64,000 nt of DNA from Corynebacterium fournieri (GTDB taxonomy: Bacteria > Actinomycetota > Actinomycetes > Mycobacteriales > Mycobacteriaceae). How positions within the stretch are numbered: the stretch's first letter is position 1; the number at the start of each line of letters is the position of its first letter. The translations under genes and the position numbers were made by a program. The stretch spans positions 124,001 through 188,000 of the forward strand of contig NZ_CP047210.1 of the NCBI RefSeq assembly GCF_030408775.1. Reading direction: 5' to 3'. The notes under the pieces were generated by a model. It ran no database searches. It was given only the letters and a program-made list of their open reading frames with translations, and had not been told where the DNA came from. Below, in pieces: positions 1 through 9,000 of the stretch.

Positions 1-4
1 CGCT

Positions 5-32
5 TTCACCCCCGCTTCGGCGGGGGTTTCGG
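5..32 (+). terminator. Rho-independent terminator of a gene left of the window
   Basis: A CCCCCGC / GCGGGGG stem with a TTCG tetraloop is followed by TTTC. No gene in the window reads into it, so it probably ends a rightward gene outside the window. Confidence 0.6.
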
Positions 33-90
33 CGTTTCTGGGGTGCGGGGTCTGATGGATTCCGCCGCGAAGTGCCACGGCAATGGGCAG

Positions 91-118
91 AAAAATGCCC
101 CGCCGGCGGGGGCGGGGC
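91..118 (-). terminator. Terminator of the Asn-rich surface protein gene
   Basis: On the minus strand GCCCCGCC and GGCGGGGC pair around a 6-nt loop and are followed by ATTTTT, 16 nt after the stop codon of the leftward gene. Confidence 0.75.
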
Positions 119-133
119 TGGGGTGCGGAGGCG

Positions 134-2656
134 TTAGCTCTGGCGGGTCTCCACCACCGGGGCCGCGACAGTTGCGACCGGCTTGTTGTTGCCGTTGCTG
201 CTGCCGCCGACGGTGACATCGACACCGTTGACGCGTGGGATGCAGGTGCGGACGGCTGCGGTCACGAGCAGGGCAGCGACGACACCAACTGTGGCGCCAC
301 CTGCGGCGGTGACCTGCGCAGGCTCGATGTTGAACTGGCGTGCAGCGTCGTTGAATGCGCGCTCAGCCCGCTGGGCAGTGTCGCTGAGGCCCGGGACGTA
401 AACCTGGCTGGCCAGTGCCAGCGGGATCAGAGCGACCAGCGGGAGACCCAAGCCCACCAGGGAAGCGATGCAGCGCGGGTCGGAGGAGCCGCCGTCGACG
501 CCGACGTTCGCATCGATGAGGTGATCGCCGTTTTCGTCCTGGCGCTTGCGGGAGGAGCCGAAGCCCACCAAGCCGCCGTTGGCGTTGCCCGTGACGAGCA
601 CCTCAGCGTTGGCGTTGCCGGTTGCCACGACACTGTTGTTGGACCCGTTGTTGGATGGGTTCGCGTTGCCGGTGACGACGGCGCTGTTGTTGGACCCGTT
701 GTTGGATGGGTTCGCGTTGCCGGTGACGACGGCGGAGTTGTTCGACCCGTTGTTGGATGGGTTCGCGTTGTTAGTCACCACGGCGCTGTTGTTGGACCCG
801 TTGTTGGATGGGTTCGCGTTGTTAGTCACCACGGCGGAGTTGTTCGAGCCGTTGTTGGATGGGTTTGCGTTGTTAGTCACCACGGCGCTGTTGTTGGACC
901 CGTTGTCGTTGGCGTTGCCGGTCACAACTACAGACGGGTTCGCGTTGCCGGTGACGACGGCGGAGTTGTTCGAGCCGTTGTTGGATGGGTTCGCGTTGTT
1001 AGTCACCACGGCGGAGTTGTTCGAGCCGTTCTCGTTGGCGTTGCCGGTGACGACTACGGACGGGTTGGCGTTTCCGGTGACAACTACGGACGGGTTCGCG
1101 TTGCCGGTCACCACGGCGGAGTTGTTCGAGCCGTTGTTGGATGGGTTTGCGTTGTTAGTCACCACGGCGCTGTTGTTGGACCCGTTGTCGTTGGCGTTGC
1201 CGGTCACAACTACAGACGGGTTCGCGTTGCCGGTGACGACGGCGGAGTTGTTCGAGCCGTTGTTGGATGGGTTCGCGTTGTTAGTCACCACGGCGGAGTT
1301 GTTCGAGCCGTTCTCGTTGGCGTTGCCGGTGACGACTACGGACGGGTTGGCGTTTCCGGTGACAACTACGGACGGGTTCGCGTTGCCGGTCACCACGGCG
1401 GAGTTGTTCGAGCCGTTGTTGGATGGGTTTGCGTTGTTAGTCACCACGGCGCTGTTGTTGGACCCGTTCTCGTTCGCGTTGCCGGTAATGACCGGGTTCG
1501 CGTTGCCCGTGATGACTACCGTCGGGTTGGCGTTGTTGGACAGATTGTCCTTGATCTCGACAGTCGGGTTGGCATTGCCGGTGATGACCGGGTTGCCATT
1601 GTTGGACAGGTTGTCCCGCGGGTTGACGTTGTCGGTGATGACCACGTTCGGGCTGCCGTTGTTGTTGCCGATGTTCGACGGGTTCGCGTTGTTGGTGATC
1701 ACAACGTTGATCAAGCGTCCCGCGCCGTCACCGCTGGTTCCACCCTGATTGCCGCTGGTTCCACTCTGATTGCCGGTGTTTCCGCCCCCGTTACCGCCGG
1801 TTAAGCCACCGATGATGTCGCCCAGGCCGCCGATCAGATTGCCACCGGTACCGGCACCGATCAGGCTGCCCAGGATTGGCCCGAGGATGCTAGCGACGGT
1901 GCCTGCCGTTTCTGCGGGTGTCTTTGACGGGTTCTTGGCCGCAATCTTCAGGGTGGTCTTGAACGTGTCAGTTCCGTCGTTCACCTCAATCGGAAGGTCG
2001 AAGTCGCCCTCCTTGAACGTGGTTGGTGGGGTGACGCGGATGGTGGTGCCGTCGTTGGAGACGGACCAGCCAGTCGGCAGAGCGGCTCCGCTCTTAGACA
2101 CGCTGACGCCCTCCGGCAGGGTGATTCCCTCGACGGACTGCGCTGACGTGGACTTCTCAAAGTCCATCGGGTAGCGGGAGGTCAGCTGGTTTTCCCATTC
2201 GGCGCCCGGGCGCTCGTTGATGATGTTGACGCGCAGCGTCGTGTCAAAGGTCTCGCCGGCGGCGGTGGTCACGCGCACCGGGATGTCCTTCTTACCTGCG
2301 CCAAAGGCGGCGGTGGACTTCGGGCGGATCAGGGTCAGCGTGCCGTCGTTGTTGTTGAAGCCCCAGTTGAAGATGGTGTTCGTGCGCGGTGCGACGGTGT
2401 CGCCGGGCTGAAGCTGCAGCCCTTCGACTACAGCTTCATCGGTGTTCCAGAAGTTTGCGGTGTCGAAGCGCGGCTCGAAGGTGGCGGCAGAGGTGCCTTC
2501 GCTTGTCGACGGCTGCTCCGCCGGCGCCGGTTCAGCATCACTCGTCGGCGTGGTTGTCTCCTGGGCCTGGACAGGGGAGACAAACGGTGCCACGAGGGCA
2601 AGGGACAGGGTACCTGCCGCGATGACAGTACGGCGGGAACGGACGGACTTTGCCAT
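134..2656 (-). CDS. Secreted Asn-rich repeat surface protein with two-TM C-terminal module
   Basis: 840-aa exported protein of unknown function. The ATG is preceded by AAAGGAG at good spacing. A signal peptide ends near residue 31 (VQAQ/ET), followed by an acidic Ser/Thr/Pro linker. Two beta-rich modules lie at about 55-150 and 155-245, resembling Rib/YPDG-type surface domains. A Gly-rich stretch follows, then roughly 315-660 is almost wholly built from units such as NNSAVVTGNANPS and VVVTGNANPS. The C-terminus has the pattern RCIAS, TM helix, amphipathic segment, TM helix, TCIP; no LPXTG motif is visible. Seen: repeats, signal peptide, TM segments. Inferred: cell-envelope location and adhesive or structural role. 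The repeat DNA is near-identical between units, so copy number may vary between strains. Confidence 0.85.
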   Translation of the reverse strand: MAKSVRSRRTVIAAGTLSLALVAPFVSPVQAQETTTPTSDAEPAPAEQPSTSEGTSAATFEPRFDTANFWNTDEAVVEGLQLQPGDTVAPRTNTIFNWGFNNNDGTLTLIRPKSTAAFGAGKKDIPVRVTTAAGETFDTTLRVNIINERPGAEWENQLTSRYPMDFEKSTSAQSVEGITLPEGVSVSKSGAALPTGWSVSNDGTTIRVTPPTTFKEGDFDLPIEVNDGTDTFKTTLKIAAKNPSKTPAETAGTVASILGPILGSLIGAGTGGNLIGGLGDIIGGLTGGNGGGNTGNQSGTSGNQGGTSGDGAGRLINVVITNNANPSNIGNNNGSPNVVITDNVNPRDNLSNNGNPVITGNANPTVEIKDNLSNNANPTVVITGNANPVITGNANENGSNNSAVVTNNANPSNNGSNNSAVVTGNANPSVVVTGNANPSVVVTGNANENGSNNSAVVTNNANPSNNGSNNSAVVTGNANPSVVVTGNANDNGSNNSAVVTNNANPSNNGSNNSAVVTGNANPSVVVTGNANPSVVVTGNANENGSNNSAVVTNNANPSNNGSNNSAVVTGNANPSVVVTGNANDNGSNNSAVVTNNANPSNNGSNNSAVVTNNANPSNNGSNNSAVVTNNANPSNNGSNNSAVVTGNANPSNNGSNNSAVVTGNANPSNNGSNNSVVATGNANAEVLVTGNANGGLVGFGSSRKRQDENGDHLIDANVGVDGGSSDPRCIASLVGLGLPLVALIPLALASQVYVPGLSDTAQRAERAFNDAARQFNIEPAQVTAAGGATVGVVAALLVTAAVRTCIPRVNGVDVTVGGSSNGNNKPVATVAAPVVETRQS
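640..1710 (-). repeat. Asn-Ala-Asn coding repeat array
   Basis: Tandem and interspersed near-identical units encoding NNSAVVT(G/N)NANPSNNGS (17 aa, 51 bp) and VVVTGNANPS (10 aa, 30 bp). Blocks of these units also recur as higher-order duplications. Confidence 0.85.
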
Positions 2657-2792
2657 GGTGGCTCCTTTAGGGGGTCAGCGGATTGTCAGCGATGTATGAC
2701 ACGTATCGCAGATCACGCCTAGATTTTTACACATATATGGCAAGAATCAACGCGCCTGCGACAAATATTTTCCGGGTGGGTACCCTCACCGT

Positions 2793-4154
2793 GTGACTAC
2801 GGCCAACGCGGCGGCGATCGCGCACCTGGAAAAGCAGCTCAACCGGCACCGGTTGGACTCCGGCGACCTGGACGGCCTCCACGAGGAGCTGGCAGAAATC
2901 CCGTTGCACGATGTGGTGCACGTGGTGGAGCGTCAGCCGTCGAAACGCGGCGCTGTGCTCATCCGCCTGCTGCCGCCGGAGCGTGCCGCGGCGGCGTTCG
3001 ACGCTCTGGATCCCGCCCACCAGGCCGAGATTGTGGAGGCGTTGGGGCGCGACGATGTCGCCGGCTTGTTCAGCGCCCTCGGCCCCGAAGACCGCGTGCG
3101 CATGCTGGATAACCTGCCGCCGCAGATCGCGGAGCGTTTCCTCGGCGAGCTGGACGAGGACGCGCGTGCGGACACCGATCTCATTCTCGGCTACGAAAAG
3201 GGCTCGGTCGGGCGTGCGATGAGCCCGCAGGTGGCGGCGGTGGGGCCGGGGGAGAGGGTGCGGGACGTCGTCGACAAGCTCAAAGCAAACGCCGACCGCC
3301 TAGAGACCATCTACACCATCGCTGTGGTGGGCCAAGAGCGCACGCTGTGCGGCGTGGTGGGGCTGCGCGACCTGTTCAAAGCCGCGCCGGACGCGGCGGT
3401 TGGCGAGGTGATGCGCGAGTTCCCGTCCGTGCAGGTCAGCGACGACGCGGAGGACGCCGCGCGCCGGCTGCTGTCTTCGGGGCTGCTCGCGTTTCCTGTG
3501 GTGGACGACGGCAACCGCCTCGTGGGCATCTTCACCTTCGATGAGGCCCAAGACATCGTCGAGCACGCCGACAGCGAGGACACCGCGCGACAGGGTGGCT
3601 CCGAATCGCTGAAACAGCCGTACCTATCCACGCCGGTGCTCAAACTCGTGCGCTCGCGCATTGTGTGGCTGCTGGTGCTGGCACTCTCCGCGATTTTGAC
3701 CGTGCAAGTCCTGGGCATTTTCGAGGACACCCTCGCGCAGGTGACTGTGCTGTCGCTGTTCATCCCGCTGCTTACCGGCACCGGCGGCAACACCGGCAAC
3801 CAGGCTGCCACCACAGTGACGCGAGCTCTTGCGCTTCACGACGTTTCTAAAGGCGACATCATCAAAGTCATGTGGCGCGAATTCCGCGTGGGCGCGACCC
3901 TGGGCGCGGTGCTCGGCGTGTTGGGATTGGCCATCGCGTGGGCCGTTTTCGGGCGCGACATCGGAATAGTGATAGGAAGCACACTATTTTGTGTCTGCGC
4001 CATGTCCGCTACCGTCGGCGGCATGATGCCGATCGTGGCCAAGACCGTCGGCGCGGACCCGGCCGTGTTTTCCAACCCGTTCATCTCCACCTTCTGCGAC
4101 GCGACCGGCTTGCTTATCTACTTCGCCATTGCAAAAACGGTGCTCGGGCTGTAG
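2793..4154 (+). CDS. mgtE: Magnesium transporter MgtE
   Basis: 453-aa Mg2+ channel/transporter of the inner membrane. The order is MgtE_N helical domain (about 20-125), a CBS pair (about 130-255) and a C-terminal domain of five predicted membrane helices (about 285-453). The pore signature GTGGNTGNQAATT lies near residue 329. In this family the N and CBS domains bind Mg2+ and close the pore when the cell is replete. The GTG start lies 6 nt after a TACCCT -10 hexamer (2781-2786) with no Shine-Dalgarno, so the mRNA is probably leaderless. Length and motifs are normal for the family. The gene is divergent from the Asn-rich surface protein. Confidence 0.93.
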   Translation: MTTANAAAIAHLEKQLNRHRLDSGDLDGLHEELAEIPLHDVVHVVERQPSKRGAVLIRLLPPERAAAAFDALDPAHQAEIVEALGRDDVAGLFSALGPEDRVRMLDNLPPQIAERFLGELDEDARADTDLILGYEKGSVGRAMSPQVAAVGPGERVRDVVDKLKANADRLETIYTIAVVGQERTLCGVVGLRDLFKAAPDAAVGEVMREFPSVQVSDDAEDAARRLLSSGLLAFPVVDDGNRLVGIFTFDEAQDIVEHADSEDTARQGGSESLKQPYLSTPVLKLVRSRIVWLLVLALSAILTVQVLGIFEDTLAQVTVLSLFIPLLTGTGGNTGNQAATTVTRALALHDVSKGDIIKVMWREFRVGATLGAVLGVLGLAIAWAVFGRDIGIVIGSTLFCVCAMSATVGGMMPIVAKTVGADPAVFSNPFISTFCDATGLLIYFAIAKTVLGL

Positions 4155-4252
4155 TGGCGGGTGTTTTGCCGGTTTGACCTGCTGTTTTGGCGGTGTGTTC
4201 ACCTGGGTGTAATGTTCTTCTTCGTTGTCCGCGAGACAGCAACAACTAAAAA

Positions 4253-4328
4253 GCGCCCGTAGCTCAACGGATAGAGCATCTGACTACGGATCAGAAGGTT
4301 GGGGGTTCGAATCCCTCCGGGCGCACCA
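4253..4328 (+). tRNA. tRNA-Arg(ACG), CCA encoded
   Basis: The acceptor GCGCCCG pairs with CGGGCGC. The anticodon stem TCTGA/TCAGA encloses loop CTACGGA with anticodon ACG at 4286-4288. The T-arm is GGGGGTTCGAATCCC. CCA is genomically encoded (4326-4328). The last 15 nt are part of a 16-bp direct repeat whose second copy lies at 5745-5760, on the far side of an IS481-like element, so the tRNA remains intact after insertion. Confidence 0.97.
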
Positions 4329-4329
4329 A
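4314..4329 (+). repeat. Target-site direct repeat, tRNA-Arg copy
   Basis: CCTCCGGGCGCACCAA: the last 15 nt of tRNA-Arg including CCA plus one base. Identical to 5745-5760; flanking bases differ on both sides. Confidence 0.9.
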
Positions 4330-4336
4330 TGTGAAG

Positions 4337-4380
4337 TCTCGAGACATCGTTCCTACGGTGTCTCGAGATTTTTTGTTTTT
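4337..4380 (+). terminator. Terminator formed inside the tRNA-proximal end of the IS element
   Basis: TCTCGAGACA (4337-4346) and TGTCTCGAGA (4359-4368) form a perfect 10-bp stem followed by TTTTTTG and more T on the plus strand. It would stop transcription leaving tRNA-Arg before it runs antisense into the transposase. One arm is part of the terminal inverted repeat. Confidence 0.75.
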
Positions 4381-5582
4381 GATGTGCCCCGGGGTGGGGT
4401 GATTTCGTTATCTTTTTGGTTGTAGTAGATCTTTTCGTCGGTGAGTGTGTAGGCGGCGATTTGTGCCCCAGTGGTGATGAGTTTGATGTCGACGTGGTTG
4501 TCGACGCAGATCATGGTGATGGCCTCGCCGCCCCATCTGCGGCCGATGTAGAGGCGGCGTAGTTTGCCGCGCCAGCGCAGTGTTGTTTTGCCGTTGGTGC
4601 CGACTTTGTCGGTGCGCAGTCGGAAGTCGTGGCTGTTGTGGGCTGGGTTTGGTGTGGCTTTGGGCAGTGCGTTGTAGGCCTCTGCTGGGGTGATGCGGTC
4701 GAGTGCTCGGTGTGGGCGTTTGTGGTTGTAGTAGTCGATGATGTCGTCGAGTTGGCTGTTGAGTTCATCGATGCTGGTGGCGGGTGGTTTGTGAGCGAGG
4801 GCGATTTTGAGTGTTTGGTGGAAGCGCTCGACTTTGCCTTGGGTTTGTGGGTGGTAGGGTTTGCCGTTTTTCTTGGTGATTCCGATGTCGATGAGGAGTT
4901 GTTCGAAGCCGTTTCGTGAGGGGTTTTTCCGGTCTGATCTGGTTGTGAAGGCTCGTCCGTTGTCGGTGAGGGTGGATTGGGGCCAGCCGTGGGCCTCGGC
5001 TGCGGTGGTGAAGCTTTCGATGACGTTTCCGACGGTGGCGTAGGGGTATGCGCGGCAGGAGATGATGAAGCGGGAGTGGTCGTCGAGGATGGTGAGGATC
5101 ACGACGCGTTTGTGGGCGGCGATGGTCCAGTCGCTGTAGTCCATCTGCCAGGTTTCGTTGGGTTGGTCGGCCTGGAATCGTATCCACGAGCTGCGGGGAC
5201 GCTTTTGTGGTTGGGGTGTGACGTGTCCGTTGTCGGCGAGCACTCGGTGGATGGTTGATGCTGCTGGTGGTGGGTCTATGCCTTCTTGTTGCAGGTGCCA
5301 GCGGATGGTGTTGGCGCCGGCGTCGGTGCCTCGGTTGGTGAGTTCTTCGCGTAGTTCGAGGATGCGGTCGGTAATGGGTTGTTGGATTGCTCTGGGGTTT
5401 GTGTGGGGGCGTTTGGAGCGTGGTTCGAGTGCCTCGTATCCGCCTTCTCGGTGGCGTCGTTGCAGGGTTCGGATCCAGCGGGTAGTCACGCCGAAATGCT
5501 CTGCGGCTTCGACCTGGCTCATGCCGGTGATTTCCATGGTTTCGATGATGATTTTCGGTGCTGGTTTGTCTGCCTTCGTCAT
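4353..5582 (-). CDS. IS481-family DDE transposase
   Basis: 409-aa transposase. An N-terminal helix-turn-helix (about 15-55, SQVEAAEHFGVTTRWIRTLQ) and a second winged/HTH-like region (to about 125) precede an rve-type DDE core. The likely catalytic residues are D in WQMDYSDW, D in LTDNGRAF and E in GKVERFHQ. The tail after about residue 315 looks like a Mu-transposase-type beta-barrel. The frame is intact and full length, so it may be active. The TAG stop touches the left inverted repeat. It is the only gene of the element and its 3' end faces tRNA-Arg. It is related to the second transposase of the window but clearly diverged from it. Confidence 0.9.
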   Translation of the reverse strand: MTKADKPAPKIIIETMEITGMSQVEAAEHFGVTTRWIRTLQRRHREGGYEALEPRSKRPHTNPRAIQQPITDRILELREELTNRGTDAGANTIRWHLQQEGIDPPPAASTIHRVLADNGHVTPQPQKRPRSSWIRFQADQPNETWQMDYSDWTIAAHKRVVILTILDDHSRFIISCRAYPYATVGNVIESFTTAAEAHGWPQSTLTDNGRAFTTRSDRKNPSRNGFEQLLIDIGITKKNGKPYHPQTQGKVERFHQTLKIALAHKPPATSIDELNSQLDDIIDYYNHKRPHRALDRITPAEAYNALPKATPNPAHNSHDFRLRTDKVGTNGKTTLRWRGKLRRLYIGRRWGGEAITMICVDNHVDIKLITTGAQIAAYTLTDEKIYYNQKDNEITPPRGTSKTKNLETP

Positions 5583-5596
5583 CGATTAATCATGGC

Positions 5597-5744
5597 GGAA
5601 CGATGTCTCGAGACACGGTTTTTCTCGTCTCCGGGGCAATCCCGGCAGCAGATGTGCCCACCGGAACGATGTGGTGAGACATCTCCGCAGGCTGAACCGG
5701 AACGATCTCATGAGACATGCGGAACGATGTCACCGAACCAGACA
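5597..5744 (-). repeat. Array of four ~20-bp transposase-end motifs
   Basis: GGAACGATGTCTCGAGACA (5597-5615) is followed by variant copies at 5663-5682, 5699-5718 and 5721-5740. All have the same orientation, with spacings of 66, 36 and 22 bp. The last copy is part of the terminal inverted repeat. An inverted copy lies at the other end (4336-4353). Probably transposase binding sites, possibly also an operator for the transposase gene that starts at 5582. Confidence 0.75.
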
Positions 5745-5760
5745 CCTCCGGGCGCACCAA
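5745..5760 (+). repeat. Target-site direct repeat, distal copy (orphan tRNA-Arg 3' end)
   Basis: CCTCCGGGCGCACCAA, identical to 4314-4329. It is an orphan tRNA end left beyond the element and is followed directly by the old tRNA terminator. Confidence 0.9.
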
Positions 5761-5766
5761 CTGTTG

Positions 5767-5796
5767 AAACGCCCCAAGCACCGCTTGGGGCGTTTT
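5767..5796 (+). terminator. Original tRNA-Arg terminator, displaced by the element
   Basis: AACGCCCCAAGC and GCTTGGGGCGTT flank a short loop and are followed by TTTT. It lies 7 nt after the orphan tRNA end, where it would have ended the tRNA transcript before insertion. The rest of the gap to 6020 is A+T-rich and presumably holds the promoter of the next gene; I see no gene in it. Confidence 0.75.
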
Positions 5797-6020
5797 CGCG
5801 TTTCCTGGGAAGCCCGAACACCCTGAGAGGCACTTTCGAGGAAACCTAAAAGAACTTATAAAACTGAAAAACGGCTGATTAAAGGCACTTTTAGAGTCGA
5901 CGTTTGCTTGAAAGCAACTGTCCAAATTGGTAGCTTTGACGGCAGTTTCGCGGGAGAAGTGTGTTCTATGTACTTCTTCCCCGAATTTCTCCCATTTACA
6001 AAACAACCATTGGAGCCATT

Positions 6021-9000
6021 TTGAAGAACGCTTCTTCCCCGTTCGAGTGCAACTCGGACGCTGCCGCACAGGGCCCCGTGAACCCTGCGCGCTACAACGC
6101 AATGTCCAACGCGGGCCGCTCCTCGCGCCGCGGCAACTCCGGCAAGCGCGCCGCCGTCGCCGGCATGACGTCTGTCTCCCTGGCGCTGGCTGGGCTGACC
6201 GTGCCGGGTGTTGTTGGGGGTGTGGGAAGTGGCGCATCCTTGGCAAGTGCTCAAGAGACTGACACCACCACTATTGCTGCGAGATTCTCGAAATCCGATC
6301 TAACTGACCATAAGTGGGCTGCAACGCTCACCCTTGACTTCGGCCAAGCTGCTCAGACTTTCAACAGTGTTCGTATCGAGGTACCTGCTGAAATTGAATC
6401 GACTGACACGTTCCCGGATAGAGCAAATTACAGCGTGCGATTGCTTAAAGGTAGAGACCTCGTTGAGGATCTCGGAGTTATTGAAGGAGTTGGGGGAGGC
6501 TCCCCTAAAGAACTACGGACGTTGGCGTTTACTCTTCCAAAGAGCGTGACCCTGCCTGATGAAAATCTGGCGCTTCAGTTCCGCTACGAGGATGGTACCT
6601 ATTCCGATTTTCCTACCGATGGGGGGGCTTCCGCAGCCAAGCTCCGAGCCGTAATCAACGAAGTTGACATGACGGGTTCTGTGTCTGATGTGGTGGCGGA
6701 TCAGTACGGCAAGCCGGTTGAGGGCACCACGGTTGAGTTGGTTGACGGCAACGGTGAGGTTGTGGAGTCGACGACTGTTGGTGCTGATGGCAAGGTTGAC
6801 TGGGCTGATGTGCAGCCGGGTGATTACACGCTTCGTGTGACGACGCCGGATGGGTATTCCGATGTTGCGGACCAGTCGTTTACGGTCAAGCCTGGTGAGA
6901 AGGACAAGAAGCTTCCGCCGCTTGATATTCAGGCGGAGAATGGTTCTGTGTCTGATGTGGTGGCGGATCAGTACGGCAAGCCGGTTGAGGGCACCACGGT
7001 TGAGTTGGTTGACGGCAACGGTGAGGTTGTGGAGTCGACGACTGTTGGTGCTGATGGCAAGGTTGACTGGGCTGATGTGCAGCCGGGTGATTACACGCTT
7101 CGTGTGACGACGCCGGATGGGTATTCCGATGTTGCGGACCAGTCGTTTACGGTCAAGCCTGGTGAGAAGGACAAGAAGCTTCCGCCGCTTGATATTCAGG
7201 CGGAGAATGGTTCTGTGTCTGATGTGGTGGCGGATCAGTACGGCAAGCCGGTTGAGGGCACCACGGTTGAGTTGGTTGACGGCAACGGTGAGGTTGTGGA
7301 GTCGACGACTGTTGGTGCTGATGGCAAGGTTGACTGGGCTGATGTGCAGCCGGGTGATTACACGCTTCGTGTGACGACGCCGGATGGGTATTCCGATGTT
7401 GCGGACCAGTCGTTTACGGTCAAGCCTGGTGAGAAGGACAAGAAGCTTCCGCCGCTTGATATTCAGGCGGAGAATGGTTCTGTGTCTGATGTGGTGGCGG
7501 ATCAGTACGGCAAGCCGGTTGAGGGCACCACGGTTGAGTTGGTTGACGGCAACGGTGAGGTTGTGGAGTCGACGACTGTTGGTGCTGATGGCAAGGTTGA
7601 CTGGGCTGATGTGCAGCCGGGTGATTACACGCTTCGTGTGACGACGCCGGATGGGTATTCCGATGTTGCGGACCAGTCGTTTACGGTCAAGCCTGGTGAG
7701 AAGGACAAGAAGCTTCCGCCGCTTGATATTCAGGCGGAGAATGGTTCTGTGTCTGATGTGGTGGCGGATCAGTACGGCAAGCCGGTTGAGGGCACCACGG
7801 TTGAGTTGGTTGACGGCAACGGTGAGGTTGTGGAGTCGACGACTGTTGGTGCTGATGGCAAGGTTGACTGGGCTGATGTGCAGCCGGGTGATTACACGCT
7901 TCGTGTGACGACGCCGGATGGGTATTCCGATGTTGCGGACCAGTCGTTTACGGTCAAGCCTGGTGAGAAGGACAAGAAGCTTCCGCCGCTTGGCATTCAG
8001 AAGGATGCGCCACCGGTTTCTGCGACGCCAACTAGTACGGCTGCGCAGCCGTCGAAGCCGACCACGTCGACCTCGACCACCTCGGCACCGACGACGAAGA
8101 CGACCACGTCGACCTCGACCGCGAAGCCGGCACCGACGACGACTAAGCCGACCACGTCGACCTCGACCGCGAAGCCGGCACCGACGACGACTAAGCCGAC
8201 CACGTCGACCCCGACTGCGAAGCCGGCACCGACGTCCAAGCCGGCTACGTCGACCACGACGACCACGAAGCCGTCCACGTCGGCTCCGGCAACGACGACT
8301 ACGACGTCCAAGCCGGCTACGTCGACCACGACGACCACGAAGCCGTCCACGTCGACTTCGGCAACGAAGGCCACGACGTCCAAGCCGGCTACGTCGACCA
8401 CGACGACCACGAAGCCGTCCACGTCGGCTCCGGCAACGTCCACGACTACGAAGGCCGCAGTGCCGTCCACGACGACCAAGGCTGCTCCGTCGTCGACCAC
8501 GAAGCCCGAACCGAAGCAGCCGAGCATCATCGGCACCGTTACCGGTCCGGATGGCAAGCCGCTGCCGAAGGAAGACGAGAACGGCAACCCGCTGCCGCCG
8601 ACCAAGGTCACTGTCACGGATGATCAGGGCAACCAGGTCGGCGAGCCGATCGAGGTCGATGAGAACGGTAACTTCGAGGTTCCGGAGCTGCCGGAGGGCG
8701 ACTACGTTGTGGTCGTTGACACGCCTGAGGGCTACAACACCCCGAAGCCGCAGGTCGTTCCCGTAAAGGACGGCGAGACTTCCACGCTGCCGCCGATTAC
8801 GGTGACTAAGCCGGACGTTGATCTGGATAAGAACAAGCCGGCTCCGAAGCCGGGTTCCATCAACGGTTGGTTGATCGACGATTCCAACCGTCCGATTCCG
8901 GGCGCAGAGACCAAGCTGGTCAAGAAGGGCGTCACCGACCCGGACACTGGCGAGAAGTTCGACTACGAGGTGCCGCTGACCGTGGATGCGGACGGCTACT

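Larger units (their letters stand above)
4330..5744 (-). mobile_element. IS481-like element inserted at the 3' end of tRNA-Arg
   Basis: A 1415-bp element between two copies of a 16-bp repeat of the tRNA 3' end. The ends are imperfect inverted repeats beginning TGT: left end 4330-4353 and right end 5744-5721 share about 17 of 24 positions, including the inner block ACATCGTTCC. The right, transposase-promoter end carries four same-orientation copies of a GGAACGATGT..GAGACA motif (5597, 5663, 5699 and 5721). The tRNA-proximal end carries one full copy plus a partial inverted one that together make a terminator hairpin. It holds one full-length DDE transposase pointing toward the tRNA. The original tRNA-Arg terminator now lies just beyond the right repeat. 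Confidence 0.88.

Noticed and set aside
640-1710. CRISPR-like or VNTR non-coding array
   Set aside because: Repeats keep one open reading frame with signal peptide and TM ends; they are protein repeats.
83-1804. 573-aa plus-strand open frame across the Asn-rich gene (and a 400-aa one at 546-1748)
   Set aside because: Antisense shadows of a repeat-rich, high-G+C gene; no start signal, and the minus frame has signal peptide, domains and terminator.
4253-5760. tRNA-integrated phage or genomic island with tyrosine recombinase att sites
   Set aside because: No integrase or other cargo; the only gene is an IS481-type DDE transposase, and the element has inverted repeats at its ends.
5961-6020. 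GTG start at 5961 for the giant surface protein
   Set aside because: Adds a non-signal-like N-terminus and lacks a ribosome site; TTG 6021 with GGAG or ATG 6102 fit an exported protein better.
6675-8009. CRISPR array, because of regular identical repeats
   Set aside because: Units are 267 bp, contiguous without spacers and in frame within one protein; no cas genes.
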